Below, piece after piece: positions 1 to 12,600 of a stretch of DNA of 64,000 nt (the first letter of the stretch is position 1; the number at the start of each line of letters is the position of its first letter). Below the pieces are notes generated by a model, which made no database searches, was not told where the DNA came from, and saw only the letters and a program-made list of their open reading frames with translations. The DNA comes from Gymnogyps californianus. Its lineage: Eukaryota > Chordata > Aves > Accipitriformes > Cathartidae. Location: positions 209,827,494-209,891,493 of the forward strand of contig NC_059471.1 of NCBI RefSeq assembly GCF_018139145.2, in the 5' to 3' direction. Made by a program: the position numbers and the translations under genes.

Positions 1-780
1 ACTTGTCTTGGAAACTTTAAGAAGTGTGACATCTGCAGAATTTGGGTACATCTGTTTGACAGCAGAATTAAAATTATAGATTAAAATACCCAAATTCCTA
101 TTTAGAAAGCTATTTAGACACCCAGCTTTCTACAGATTTAGGAAAGACCTTGACCCTTACATACCTTGCAGATGACAATGAGCAGTGCCTTTCTGGATCA
201 GGCCCATAATAAACTAAACAAACTAATTCAAAGGCAAAGATGAAAATGGCATCAACTATACTAATATGTTTGATAAAGATGGGTTTGAAAAACATTATTA
301 AATTGTTGTTCCATACAGTAAATCACCTCTTAATAATTAACAGTGAAATCAAGTCTCTTTACCTGTTCCCTAGATCTGCAAGTAAGTAGTAAAAAAAAGT
401 GACATGCTAAAATTCCTACAAAAGTTCTTGCCTGCATCTTCATGGCTGCTGTCAGAGCCACAGATGCAGCTTTTAGCTGCTGCTTTCTCAGCAACGTGCT
501 CTCTGCTTATGGTCAGACTGCTGCCCCATTGATCTCTATTGTTCTTGGACAAATTTTCCCAATTCAAATCAAAGTGAAGCTTTTTTAAAGGAAACATAGG
601 TGGCTGCTTTGTGCTTCTTCAGTACACAGTCACCAATTACCTAATGCGCTCAGGAATGTTTCCTTTCTAGAAGCAACAACTTTCATTTTGTAATATTCAC
701 TGCAAAACAAGGAGTTTTACCACCCTCTGTGTTATTGCACAACGCAAAGTAGAGGTTGTCAGTGTGAGAAGACGAATAAT
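1..780. other. AT-rich non-coding flank left of the CpG island
   Basis: No recognisable gene, repeat family or RNA is seen. Open frames are short (under 80 codons) and have no protein-like pattern. A mildly GC-richer patch at about 430-560 has several CTG/CAG-type words but no codon signal. It may be the upstream flank or the first intron of whatever gene uses the CpG island next to it. Confidence 0.6.
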
Positions 781-831
781 CTCATTTCAGTGAGCACCCC
801 AGGCCAACCAGGTGCTCTGCGGCTCCGAGTG

Positions 832-930
832 ATGGACACGCTCAGCAGAGCCGCGCTCATGGCAATGCTGGAGGACTATGTGGAAAGGAAGGAATTTTGC
901 CAGCACTCCAGCACACGACAGTTTTGCTGA
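832..930 (+). other. Short open frame of 32 codons at the CpG-island edge (uORF or exon candidate)
   Basis: ATG at 832 opens a 32-codon frame ending in TGA at 928-930. The reading begins MDTLSRAALMAMLEDYVERK and continues with EFCQHSSTRQFC. The amphipathic, acidic/basic composition looks more protein-like than the low-complexity frames around it. A pyrimidine tract with CAG (CTCATTTCAG, ending at 790) lies 41 bases upstream and could be a splice acceptor. I recognise no family. It could be an upstream ORF in a 5' leader, the end of an exon, or chance. Confidence 0.15.
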
Positions 931-1335
931 TGAGCGCGGGCTGATTATGCCCATGCTGCCCTTCCCATCGCCCTGAGACACCTATGTGAAGCAGAAGCAG
1001 GCGCAGGGGTGCCGGGGCTGAGAGAACGAAACGCCTCTCCCTCCGCCCGCACCGGACCCACCTCCCCAGCCTTTAACCCCTGCTCCCCAAAACTGCCGCC
1101 TCCTCGCCCCTGACCCCCCAAACCCACCTCTGCTGCCCTCCCAGGGCAGAGCCAAGGCATTTTCCCAAGCCAGCGCACCTCACCACCTCACTGACAGCGA
1201 GGCAGGTGGCCCAGGGACCGCCGCCAGGTGCCGGGCGCCGGCACCCGCTCCGCGGCAGCCCCGGCGGCTGTGGGGGCAGAGGCGAGCGGAGGGTCCGGGA
1301 CAAGCAGGGGGGGACCCCACGCACTTTTCCGCACA

Positions 1336-1346
1336 CCCCCCCCCCC
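1336..1346 (+). repeat. C11 homopolymer in the CpG island
   Basis: Eleven consecutive C residues follow GCACA. The run lies inside the island core and belongs to a C-rich strand stretch that continues to about 1365. It is a likely slippage and sequencing-error hotspot, so any frame read across it is unreliable. Confidence 0.9.
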
Positions 1347-1545
1347 GCCTTCCACCCCTTCTCCGCGGCGGCGGAAAAGTGCTCCAGCGGCCAGCGGAGC
1401 GGCGCAAAGTGGCGGGGGCCCCGCGGGAGCTGGCTGGTACCTGCCGGGGAGCCGGAGCGGCGGCGAGGTGCGGGGTGAGGCCGGTGCGGGGCCGGGGCCG
1501 GTGGCCGGGTTTTTGGAGGCGTTGCGAGCGAGGCGGGCTCCTCCC

Positions 1546-1566
1546 CGGCGGCGGCGGCGGCGGCGG
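1546..1566 (+). repeat. (CGG)7 trinucleotide repeat
   Basis: Seven perfect CGG triplets follow CTCCC and are followed by AGG. CGG runs of this size are common in 5' untranslated regions of CpG-island genes. This supports the promoter/5'-leader reading of the island but does not prove it. Confidence 0.95.
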
Positions 1567-1688
1567 AGGGTCTCTCTCCTTCTGCGCGGAGTGTCAGACT
1601 TTCCCCTGGCTTCCCTTCCTCCATCCCCGCCACCCCTTTCCACTCCCTCGCACGCACATGCACACCCCCTCCAGCAAATGGGCTGCTT

Positions 1689-1695
<7 letters not shown>

Positions 1696-1730
<35 letters not shown>
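1696..1730 (+). repeat. (GT)n dinucleotide microsatellite
   Basis: An uninterrupted GT run of 35 bases is preceded by a slightly impure TCGTGTGCG lead-in from about 1688. It sits at the downstream shoulder of the CpG island. Read as protein it gives Cys-Val or, on the other strand, Thr-His repeats, which explains the odd long frames here. It can adopt Z-DNA and is probably length-polymorphic. Confidence 0.97.
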
Positions 1731-1732
<2 letters not shown>

Positions 1733-1740
1733 CCAGCTCA

Positions 1741-1855
1741 GACACACACCCACTGCTACTGCTCCCGCCGCAGGTCACAGCCCCGGCCACCAGGAAAACA
1801 TTAGCTCCGTGAAAAGTAGCGGAGGGCACACACAAACACACGAGCACACGCACAG
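1741..1855 (+). repeat. Dispersed CA-rich stretches facing the GT run
   Basis: Short impure CA tracts occur at 1741-1751 (ACACACACCCA type) and 1826-1852 (CACACACAAACACACGAG type). They are complementary in sense to the GT microsatellite just upstream. The strand could fold back on itself between the GT run and these tracts. They are probably part of one degenerate simple-repeat region rather than a functional element. Confidence 0.7.
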
Positions 1856-2049
1856 ATTGTGGCAGCAATATGCCCACCCTGCTGAGACCGGGCACCAAGG
1901 GACCCTGCGCTCGTGTACTTTCCACTGGACCACAGATCTCTCCCGCGCTGCCGGATCACACGTCTGCGAGTTCGCACAGGGGCATCCCAGCCTAATATTG
2001 CGATCACCCTGCACAGGTGCTGGTCCAGATTGTAATGTCTAAAGCAGCC

Positions 2050-5000
2050 TCAGGTCCACTTACGTTGTTCCCGTGACACTTTCCCACTGGGGCTGAACTG
2101 CAGGTCGCTGGCTGGTAGACTGGGAGTGAAAAAAAAAAAGCAAGCTCGCCACGCTTACTGATAAGGAGAAAGCAGCCGGGCAGTGGCCCATAGCTAGGGG
2201 TTGGTACACGTTTAAGAGTAGCCCACGTGCAAAATTGTAGCTGCCAGGGATACATCTGCCTTTGCGTTTGTTTGGTTTGCCCGTGGAATGTGCTACATCG
2301 GTGGTTCTCTAGCTTTCGCATGCTGCAGACCACTTCCTAAGAGAGAATTTCTCTCCTGGACCAACCCACTCCCACACCAAACCCTTCTCTCCAACATATT
2401 TCCTTCTGTGGCTGCCCAAGGAAGAGCCTTTCTGCCCACAGGCTGAGAGCCATTGAACACATGGCACAGATAATATCAGACACTTCCAAACAAGACACAC
2501 TGGGGCTCTTTCAAAAACTCTATTTCCCTTAGTGAAGAGCTCAGATTGAAAGTCTTCAGCTGGCGACTTGGTTGCAGAACAGACCCCGACTGTTGCTCCC
2601 ATGAAATAACAGCAGAACCAAAGAAGTCCAGAGGAACATATTGGAGTTTCCACCATGTTACCCACCTCAACAGAACTTCATCTTCACCTACCATGCACAC
2701 AGAAGTCAGATGGGTGGTCTGGGCATACAGGATAGGATCTAAATATGGGGGTTTTTTTAAGTTCACCAAAAGCCAGCTTTACACTTTTTAATCTATGTTT
2801 TTAAAACAGTTTGTTACTACAGCACCAAGCTGATGATGTTTTTATAAACTCTGCACATACAGATACACAGACTCTACTTGTCTACATGTGTCTTATATTC
2901 CCACAAAATAAATGAAGGAATTTGAAGGCAGGTTGTTTCACAGTTGCCATTGACTTCTGCTGTTTAAGGCCTTCAAAAGGGGATTTTATATCTGATTTTC
3001 CACATTCATTTCATTAGCATCAATAAAACTTTCCATTGTTTTAATCTCCAGATGGCACCGTTTAATAAAAATATCACTGCGATCAGTATGATGCAGATTA
3101 GAGCCCAGTTTTTGTTTTAAATTCCTGTAGAATTATTCTTGCACTTTACCTTGTTCCCAGGTACTCACTGAACATCACAGGCACTCTGCTGGTAACCACT
3201 TTCTGCACCAGAAGAAGCTCAACAAAAAAAAAATGAGGAGCAGGTTGATGGAAGAAAAATCTCAGTTGATTTTTTAAGCATTCATTAGAACTACAGAATT
3301 GGGCTTTGAGGTACTCTGAAAACATGAATCCTGGTAAAAAGAAAACATGCTGAAAAGTACTGCTTGCTTCGTGTACTGGAGATGTTTCAGACTCCTGTGA
3401 AAAAGAAATTAGTAGGAATGTCCCCTTTTCTCATTTGTGGAACCAGTCTGCAGTCTCTGTGGAAAGTAAAAGAAATGGTTTTGGAAATGGTTTTATTTTA
3501 GTAGCTACTTTTTCTTCTTGCAAATCATGAGAACACAGATTTTTAGTGGAATAAATAGCAGAAGATTAATCTTTCAAGAATTACGAAAACAAATTTGTGA
3601 AATAATTAAGCTCTTAATTTATTGAAGTGGAAGAAACCAGGAAAAAAGATGCCCTCTTGTGGCTGTTTGCTGAATGAAAACTGAGAAAGTTCATAAAATT
3701 TCTGTGCAGACAGCACAGAATGAACATGCCTTTTTGTTCCTTGTTACTAAGGCTGTAAAACAAGGTTACAAAAAGCCATATCACGGACACAGACTGAGGA
3801 GACATTCACCATCTGCATAGTATCATTTTAAATGATCAGTTGATGCATTCCTTGGCATTGTATTTTAAACCACTCTTCAGAAAATCCTAGAGTAGATAAG
3901 TACAGCTTTACTGGGAGACATTAGAAGGAATTTCACCTTTCTCAGTGTCTGTATTAATGCTACCTCTTTGAGTGACCTTTTTGGTCAGGAGTGCATTTTC
4001 CCCTTACACAGTGTTCAAAATGCCCCAAAAGCTATAGGAATTTCTGTCAAATTTACAGGAATTGTCTAAAGTTTTAATAGGAAGAGAAGGGTTCCTTTCA
4101 ATGTTTTGAAGATGTGATGATTATAATGATGGTGATGATGATGACATCATTTTTCCTGCAAAAAAGACACTGACTAGTGGGTGGAAAAAATATTCAGCAG
4201 GTTCTTACAAACATGAATTTAAAAAGTGGTTTTTTTACCCTTTTTTGTCTTTTTTAGCTAATTTGAGGCTCCCCTAAGACCAAATTCCACACCCAGTGCC
4301 CTGGGCAACTGTTCAAATTTCTTGTAAGGCTGAGTGGCTCATAAAAGAGCAGAAGTTGAACATCAGATATCTGCATTTTTCTTTTCTCATCGAACAATAA
4401 TACAAGCATGAATTAAATGACCAAATAGATCTTTAGCAAATAATTAAAATTAGGAAGAGAGGTAAGCTGTTTTTGTTACTTTCTATTCCCATCCTTTTCT
4501 GCTTGATCATAAGTCTGAACACTGTCCAGATACTGTTACTCCAAACTGGCATATTTCAGAGAAAATTATTTTCATCTGAGATAAATTGTCAAAGCAGATA
4601 GATGGTCTCTTTGTAAAGGCTGTAGGAGAAACATGAGACGGCAGCATGCTGCCACACTGTAGGCATTTATCTTTATGCTGAGCACTATTATTCCTTCTGT
4701 ACGTAGTGACAGAAATGCCTGCAGCACTATGCAATGCAATGATGTTACTTAAATCTCTTAAGGAGAAAGACTGTTTTCCAAACATAAGGCTAAATTATAC
4801 GTAGTGAATCTCTTCCAACTGAACAACTATGCATTTGGTGTCTTTGAGGTCCTTCATGAGAAGATCCTGTAACACATGTCCAACTCTGAAAATTTTCAAA
4901 GGAGCCTCTCACTCTCTGCTGACAAGACCAAGAAATTGGGTGTTGACTTACAAACCTGGGTGGCTTGAAGTCTGGCAGTGCTTTTTTTGAGCCACCCATC

Positions 5001-6590
5001 CCCACCTCCGCTCCCAGCAGCAGACACGAAAGTGTCAAACATGGAGCAATTTCTGTACCTGGCATGTTAAATCAAGCCACTGAAACCCAGAACTGATTTA
5101 CTTTCATCTCCTGGATTGCCAGCTGGAGCAGTGAAGGAGCTGCTGCATGTGCAGTTCAGCTCCTCATCCACAAGTGGGGAAGCCTTCGTAAGGATGGGGA
5201 GGGAGCAATCAGCTGGGGGCAGAAACCACCTCATCCAGTCAACCTCAGGTGCCTGTGTTTGTCACTCGGCTACCAAATGTGCCTCCTTGGGGAGGCTTGG
5301 GTCACTAAGTTCCTACAGTTACTGTGCAAGCATATTGGCAAACTGGGTCCCACACTTGCAATATAGGCAAATTCAGACTCCAACACTGTCCAGGAATCCA
5401 GATCAATATTCTCTGAAGACAGCAGGTGTATTTCCACTGATGATAATGGGACCTGCAATGATTGATGGGGGACTATATAGAGGAGAGAATATTATATATA
5501 TGTCACATTTACTAAAAGTCAGGTGTTTTAAAGGGGATGAGTAAGAAAGAAAAGCATTAGTAAGGCGTTAAATTGCCACCTTGCAGTCCGTCAGGAGGTA
5601 AAGGCTCTTTTTCAGCACTCTTTCTGCAACTCAGGTTTTTGCATTGTCTGAACAGAAATAGCCAGAGTTTGCCCACTGCCCTGTGCTGATGCAGCTAGGC
5701 TCACCTTTGGGGGTCTCCAGAGCAAGATAAGGGACTCTGCTCACTCCCCTTCCCACCAGTTTGGGAAGAGGAGAATCTGTTTTACTCCAGTATTGGTAAT
5801 CATAATGCAGCACCTGCACAGGAGAGCACACTGATTTCATGTCTTCTCCCATCCCAACAAGCTTTAAAGCCAGGGTCGGGATCTGCTCCTTTCTTTTCTT
5901 CATAATATAGATTGGACAGAGCCTTGACATTGCAGTTGTCATCTGATTTATTCATAAGAGTATTTCTTCTTAAATAGCTTTTTGTTTTGTTTTTTTCTTT
6001 TAGGATAAATATATGCAGGCCATCACAGAGAACCAGCCATCTGTATTGCATCCTTATTCCCATCGCGCACTGTGCTCGAAGAACATAAAGTTGCAAACGC
6101 TGACTGAGCCTGCAAACCCTTACTGACAAGGGTTTCTGCAAGCCCTTTAACTTTATTTTTTACCTGATCATCCCAAGTTCTACCTGACCTAAAGCATTGA
6201 GAACAAGAAGCAGTCAGAGCAGAGAGAGGAGTTCAAGGCTCCCTCAGTCTACAAGTTTGTGAAGAAGCTCAGCATGCACTGTAGATTGCATCAGGGGAAA
6301 TCCTACTGGGGGTTAGTGTCCATGAAGGGAGGCATTTCTAGCCCCTGCAGCTCCAAAATAAGAGCAGATTTCACTTCATTCAGTGCTATAAGATATAAGA
6401 CATAATCTGTCTCCACTGAGCTGATGTTCCAAAAAAAAAAAAGAGACAAAGGGAAACTTTTATGAAAGGTGCAGAGGAAAGTCTAAGATATTACTTAAAA
6501 GGGGACAAAAAGTTCCTTAAAAGTATTAGGTAAAAGTAGAATATCCATCTTTGTCTTGCTGCCAAATTCCTGGCTAATTATCAAAACTTA
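2050..6590. other. Non-coding DNA, no gene seen
   Basis: AT-rich, CpG-poor sequence with scattered T and A homopolymers. No open frame shows a known domain or biased codon use. Small items are a 15-base hairpin-like GAGAGA-ATT-TCTCTC at 2341-2355 and a TGATGA-rich stretch listed separately. The region 4790-5540 has some open frames over 80 codons on both strands, but they overlap each other and show nothing recognisable. Confidence 0.6.
4111..4150 (+). repeat. Impure (GAT)n / (TGA)n stretch
   Basis: About forty bases made almost wholly of TGATGA words with a few interruptions, ending in GACATCAT. It is a decayed trinucleotide microsatellite. Confidence 0.8.
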
Positions 6591-6598
6591 GTCATAAA

Positions 6599-6690
6599 GG
6601 ATCTGATCCTGAATTACTGAACATGTTCAAACTCCATTGGAGTTCACAATGTTTAACTTTGTTCAGCACATCACAGGGTTATGTACAAAT
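6599..6690. repeat. Possible old amniote repeat fragment
   Basis: The phrase GGATCTGATCCTG, followed by a self-complementary ACTCCA-T-TGGAGT and the palindrome TGAACATGTTCA (6618-6629), resembles a class of very old interspersed repeats I recall from bird, turtle and crocodile genomes. In those, CCATTG..CAATGG words sit near GATCTGATCC. The assignment is by memory of style only, so the family is left unnamed. Confidence 0.3.
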
Positions 6691-6699
6691 TAAGCAATG

Positions 6700-9600
6700 T
6701 CACATCCCAGATACCTTCTTGTCACTATTTAGTCCCTGTCCTCTCAAGACTTCAAGTGTCCCATGAAGCACTTACAATTTTAACTGACTTTAGTTCAAGC
6801 TTTGGTGCACAGTGCATATGGGATCTGGCCCAAATATGATGAGAAGAATAAAAATTTTGTCTACAGATCATGGCTGGCATATGAATTCAGTCTTTACAAA
6901 ATAAATAGTATGAGAAGAAAAAATTTTGTTGTATTTCCACATATGTTCTGGATAGGAAAGGAAAGTAACTCCTGAGAGCCCACAGTTCTATGTATTTTAT
7001 GAGTCAGACAAGAAATTAATTTCCATGAAAAATTAACTGAAGCTCATTTTCCTGCTTTGTAAATATTATATTTCTATATTTCTAAGGAAGGGCATTTCTA
7101 CCTCTTGTTTCTACTTCCAATGAAACCAGTGGTTGAACTAATTGGTTTAAGGCATTATCCTGCTCTCACTGAATGGCAATGACTGCTGTATTGATTTATT
7201 GGCCTCAGCACCAAGCAGGGGAGGGTAAGAATAAAATCAGCTCTGAGCTGTGTCCAGAGAACTTCAGTTCCCCTCAGCAGTGGCTGTAGCAATAATAAAA
7301 ACACCCTCATTTTAATAAAACATGAGTGCTATTACAAGAAATGGTTCCATGTATTTTCTTATCTCAGAACACAGGGTATCTAGTTCTGTTTATCCTTAGC
7401 ATGAACAAATCTTTGTGAATGCCTGAAAGTCACTTTTTTCTAGTGAAAATATGTACTTGTGGTCAACAGAAGACAAACATCCAAGCAATGGTTCTATAGA
7501 TAGAAATGTTCTTTCTGGCTCTAAAAGATAGCTTTGTCCAAAACACACCCTATTTATTATTTATTCTTGGATATTTTTGTTTCCTACCCAATTCAGGGCA
7601 AACCTTAACTCTAGGTGATCACCTTGCAAGCAAAATAGTGTTAAATGGAACCACATGCCTTAATGATTTACAGCATACATTACGTGGGCTCATGTTCACT
7701 GTCCTGAATGAATAGCTATTTTGATTGTATTAAAAGATTGTCTCCCTTAAACTGTAAACATCAAATTTGTTATAGCTTCATCAGTGAGAACAAATTGTTG
7801 TTAGTAGCTTAAGATAATATACTACTGGCCAAGTCAGTACAAAATTCATCTGGAAGATGGGAGTTGTCAGCACTGTCAGAAGGTTGAAAACAGTAACTTG
7901 GTATAGCACGTTTGTTTACATACTCCCTCTGTTCTGTGTTAGCATTCTGTTTAAATCCTTTCACGAAATACCTGTGCAACAGGTTTGAAGGAAATGGACT
8001 CTTAACTTGAAGTTCACCCCATCATTTCTAATACAGACAGGCATATATTCATGGAAGTTGAGGATTTTGGGAGCTCTTGAGGGAAACTTCAAAGGTTTAA
8101 GTCTGGGTTTCTCTGTACAAGAAACCTAGCCTAGCTGACAGAGGTTAGTGAGGCATCTAAATCCCAGTGAATGGAAGCCAAATCCCAAAAGCTTAACAAA
8201 ATCTCTGCAGCACACATCATCATATTTTGAGTATCTTGACAATCCACAGTGAGCTACATTTTTAATTAGAAGTGTATTTTGTGGGGAGCTGTTGGGAAAA
8301 CACCAGTACTATTTTCTTGGGTATTTTTGCTTCACAATTCAATGGCACTTTTTACAGGAGCACAACTCGCTCTTGCCCACGTGGTCAGGTGTAGATTTAT
8401 AGCAGATGAATTGGTTTCTGTGGGAGATGTAGCCCCCTCACCCTATTACTGTGGTTCTGGTCCATATGATGAACTGAGTCTTTCTTGCATACTACTCCCG
8501 TTTACATCATAGCTGCATCCAGGTTTGATTGTACTGTAGCGTCTCTATGGCCTTTAGACTACTACCTTTCTAGCCAAAGGAGGCATCAGTCATTACTAGT
8601 ATATGCGTTATGCTAAATAAAGTGATGAATATTGCACTGATTGGTTCTCTCCACAAGTAGCTCAGTTGGCTGGTGTACGGATCCCAGGCTTTGCTCATCA
8701 AAAATGTATGCACTCAAATTCGCAAATAAACTTATTTCCTAAAACCTAGGTTTCTAATCATAGAGGCTCCTTATGCAGTCAATAGAGATTGATGCCAATA
8801 CTCCTCTATGATGATGCATCCCATCATGTAAAAAAAAAAAAAACAAAACCCAAAAACTTCACACAAGGAACACAACTTCTTCCTTAGTGCTTTCTATATC
8901 TCTCCTTTGACTGCAGAGGGAGACTACATGTCTACTTCTAAATGTCTAATGTTAAGCGAGTGAAACCCACCCTGAAGTAGTACAGCTGAAGCCAACATAA
9001 TTACATACAAAGTGTTTTCAGGATCAAGTCCAGAGGTTATTGAGGACTCTGTTATGAAAGGTGCTATTCATCTCAGCGTTATAACCTGGAAACAGTGACC
9101 ACATGTTGGTGATGCTTGTTGAACAAAATTACCTTCAGAGTCTGACAGAAAGATATTTTATTCAAACTAAACAAACAGATTTTTAATTAATTTTGTTTAT
9201 TTCTCCTTTCAGTATAAATCATTTATTCGGTTTTATACTAGATTTAATTCAGTTTACATCAGCAACATTTCTAGATGTGGCTATGCCTGGCTGCCATTCA
9301 GTCTTCAGGGCAATGGCTTAAAAAATTCAAAAAACAAAAAAAGAAAAACAAACTAATAAGTTTAGCATCATTAAAACCATGTGCATCTATATAAAATGCT
9401 TATATATTCAGTGGCTTTATCAGCTGAGAAGACTGTAACTTGAACTCAAATGTGAAGGATCCCAGTGCATTCAAGAGTCAGCATTTGATACTGTGGTTTG
9501 GGTAGATATATTCTGTCTTAGCAAATGGCAGATATGAAGTGAAATGTGGTGTATAGATTGGTTTGGTTAGCTAGCTTTAATATTTTCTCTTTCAAACTTT

Positions 9601-12600
9601 CTCCTTTCAGTAAATGAGGGCTTTTGTCATTGATTGCAATGAGAGCAGAACCTGAAGCCATAGCAAAGAAGCTGCAGTGAGTGACTGCTTTTGAAAGCTG
9701 ACTTGCACACCAAGTGTATTTATATGTGGAAAGCTGCTCTATCTACCAATTCAATGCATAGCTCGAGGTGCTTTCAGTTCACAAAGAAACATAAGTAAAA
9801 GTAATAGAAAAAGAAAACAGTGCTTTAGATTAAAAAGGAAGATTGCAATTTTTACAAACCAGGTACTTTTCAACAGTTATGTTCAGCATAGAAAAAAAAT
9901 ATCAGTTCAATTTTTCCATGGTTAAATATTGATTAGATTGGCAGCAGAAAAAAAAAAAAAATGGAAATTAAGCTTAACTAATAACTTCTCTTACTGATAC
10001 CAATAGACGTATTTCCATAATTTATTATTATTTATTAATTATGGCAGTCTAAGCTACTTAACAGCTACACATTAGTGTCAGTCAGATGAGAAGACTTAGT
10101 TTATATAGAGAAAGACTCTAAGGCTAAAACTACGATTTGATCATTTATCTCTGACCTGACTCAGGAATTTCAGTGGACGATCTCTGAGCTCAACCTTCAA
10201 CCTCGGGCTGAGCTAGAACAGATACATAAGAAAAAATGCTAGTCCTGAGCTAAGTAACTAGAAGGAAGAGAAATCCCTGGAGAAATTGTTCCAATGGTTA
10301 ATAACCACGATCATTATCAAGATGACTGATTTTCAAAGTAGTGTTAGAGCAAACCCCATTCTAGCAGTATATTTCATCGTCCTGATTTTTGGAAGGCGAA
10401 GGTACAACAGCAAATTATTTTGGCATGTTAAGGTCTCTGAACACATGAGACCCTGTAGACCATTTACCAGACATTAATGTATTGTAGGCAAAACCCAAAA
10501 ACAGAGCAGATCCAGATGTATGTTAGGGAACTCTGAGTTATGTCTAAGCAGTACTAAAAATACCTGATAACTTCTGAGTTTACCTGTGGGTATTTACAAC
10601 TATCCTATATTTGGATGTCAAAAGAGATCAAGCAATCACACTGTGCTATTTGTGAAGCTATTTGTTGAGAAAGACAAAAAAAAAGCGTGATTAAAAATCT
10701 GGGTTTCAATAGAAAATAATAAAACACAAATAAAAAAAAAAAGAGGGAAACAAATGAAGTGGTTGTTCACAGTAGAAGCATCTGCAAGGTCATAAAGAGC
10801 TCAAATATATATCCAAGCTCCAACTTATGTGACTGAGGGACAAACACAGATCCAGCTTCCTACATTCTTCTAAGATGTATATTGCAACAGTGAGGACTAC
10901 TGCCAGAATCACTCTGTATTAGAGCAACCCTTTCCTAAAGGAGACCAAAAAATAAAATAAAGGAGGAATATTCTCATTAAATAAGGCATTAAAAAAAAAA
11001 AATACTGGTGAAAGTACACTTTGTTTCCTTACTTCCTGTTATTCAGTTTGTGACCTCTTTTCTTCTGTTCCTCTCTTTGGGATGCTCCTTGGTCATGCAG
11101 AAAGCTCAGCCATGCAAGTATGAGCCAAAAGTAAGGCATTAATTGTGATCCAGTCACCTGAGACTACCAATTAGTCCAAGAAGGGAAATAGGCACCTCCA
11201 AAGAATATGTGATCCTGTTCTAGAGAGGTCAGATGACTTCTTCTTTGGAGGACCCCCACAAAAGTAACCTATGGTGACTAGTTCATTGTTAGAACTTTAA
11301 TCTTCAGATATGTAAAATCAGGTGAGATGACTTTCACCCATAACTAACCCGCAGATGACCTTTGTATGTATACAGCCGTTCTTCTTATCATTTTTGATGG
11401 TCAGTTGTTAGTTTCTGATTAAAATCAGGTGTAGTCTAGGAAAAGAATGAATTTTCCTGTACATTTGTATAACATCTGATAAATAGATCTAACTCTTTCT
11501 GAAGTCTTTAGTTATGGTATCAATATTTATGGTTTACATACATATAAGTGAAAGCAGATTGAACTGGCAACTGCTTTGAAGAACAGAGAGGAAATTTTCA
11601 CCTGCATATTTTACTGGCGTGAGAAAGTTTAAAAGCAGTGTGTGCCTTCTTTGTTGATTAATGTTGGGTTCAATACTTTCACTTACATGAATTAGGGAAT
11701 ATATATTTTTTATTTAAGTTGTACACTGATATAACTCTAGATATCACTGAAAATTATATTCATGCAGTTGAATTATTAGGTGCTAACTCAAGCATAATTT
11801 TTTTTTTTGCATGCATTTCTATAATTTAAATTATGAAGGCTGTCAGTCTGAGTTATCAAAATCTTTCTTCTGGCTTTAATCTGAATGAAATCCCAGTCTT
11901 CTGCAATCGATGGTAGAAGGCTCCTCCCAAATTCAAAAGCCAGAATTCAAGAGCACGGCTCTGAATACTATCGTTCTCAAATAACAATAAAGATAAATTC
12001 AACATAAAACTTTTATAAACTATAGGCTCATACCTTTATTGTCAATGAACAAACCCAGTGCAGCAACATGCTTCAAAAGTCTTAGGAAATTTGACTGCAA
12101 AATGAGGGATCATTCTGCCTCAGGAACATTCACAAGCCTTTAGCATCTGGAGCAGGACTAAATGCTCAGGTTGGTCCCAATGTTATTTGCTTTTATTTTC
12201 TATGGGATGAATTTTACTACAGTTTTCTTGGCCTGCAGAGCCTGTTTGGAACTTCAGATCTTTGATATTTTTATTCATCCCTTACACATAACATCATTCA
12301 TCTGCCTGGTTTTATAAGATGTTGGCTGTCTGAAAGCACAAAAGCTGTTTCTTTTGGCAACATTGTTCAGGAGCTAGGTTTCAAAAGAGGACCATAGCTA
12401 AGGAATACGCACTTTGTGTACATGTAAGGTAGTATTTTACTTTTCTAAAAATCCAGCAAATTTATATTGCAGGTGCAAGTTGTCAAAACTTGTGGTTCTT
12501 TCAATTCAGCCCAGAGACATAACTGTATCCATATTTTTATGAAACACCAGTTACATGTTCTAATTGTAAATTACATAGCCTCTGTTCGTTTGATGGCCTT

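Larger units (their letters stand above)
780..2010. promoter_or_regulatory. CpG island, candidate promoter / first exon
   Basis: This is the only stretch in the window that is both GC-rich and dense in CG dinucleotides. The core at about 1000-1610 has many CG steps, GC-box-like GGCGGGG words (near 1411), a CGG triplet run, and no obvious TATA box. Such islands usually mark vertebrate promoters of broadly expressed or developmental genes. The surrounding 60 kb is AT-rich and CpG-poor, so the contrast is sharp. I cannot assign the transcription direction: donor-like words occur on both strands (for example GGGGTGAGG near 1471 on +, GTGGTGAGG near 1186 on -). Long open frames on both strands here (up to 245 codons) come from the GC content and from simple repeats read as Cys-Val or Thr-His. 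They should not be taken as proteins. Confidence 0.75.

Noticed and set aside
1073..1925. Long open frames on both strands (226 and 245 codons on -, 167 and 141 on +)
   Set aside because: They overlap in several frames, are made of Pro/Arg/Gly/Ala and Thr-His or Cys-Val strings, and arise from the GC-rich core and the GT microsatellite.
8650..8710. tRNA-like A-box word TAGCTCAGTTGG
   Set aside because: No B box, no acceptor stem pairing and no TPsiC arm at the right distance; at most a SINE relic or chance.
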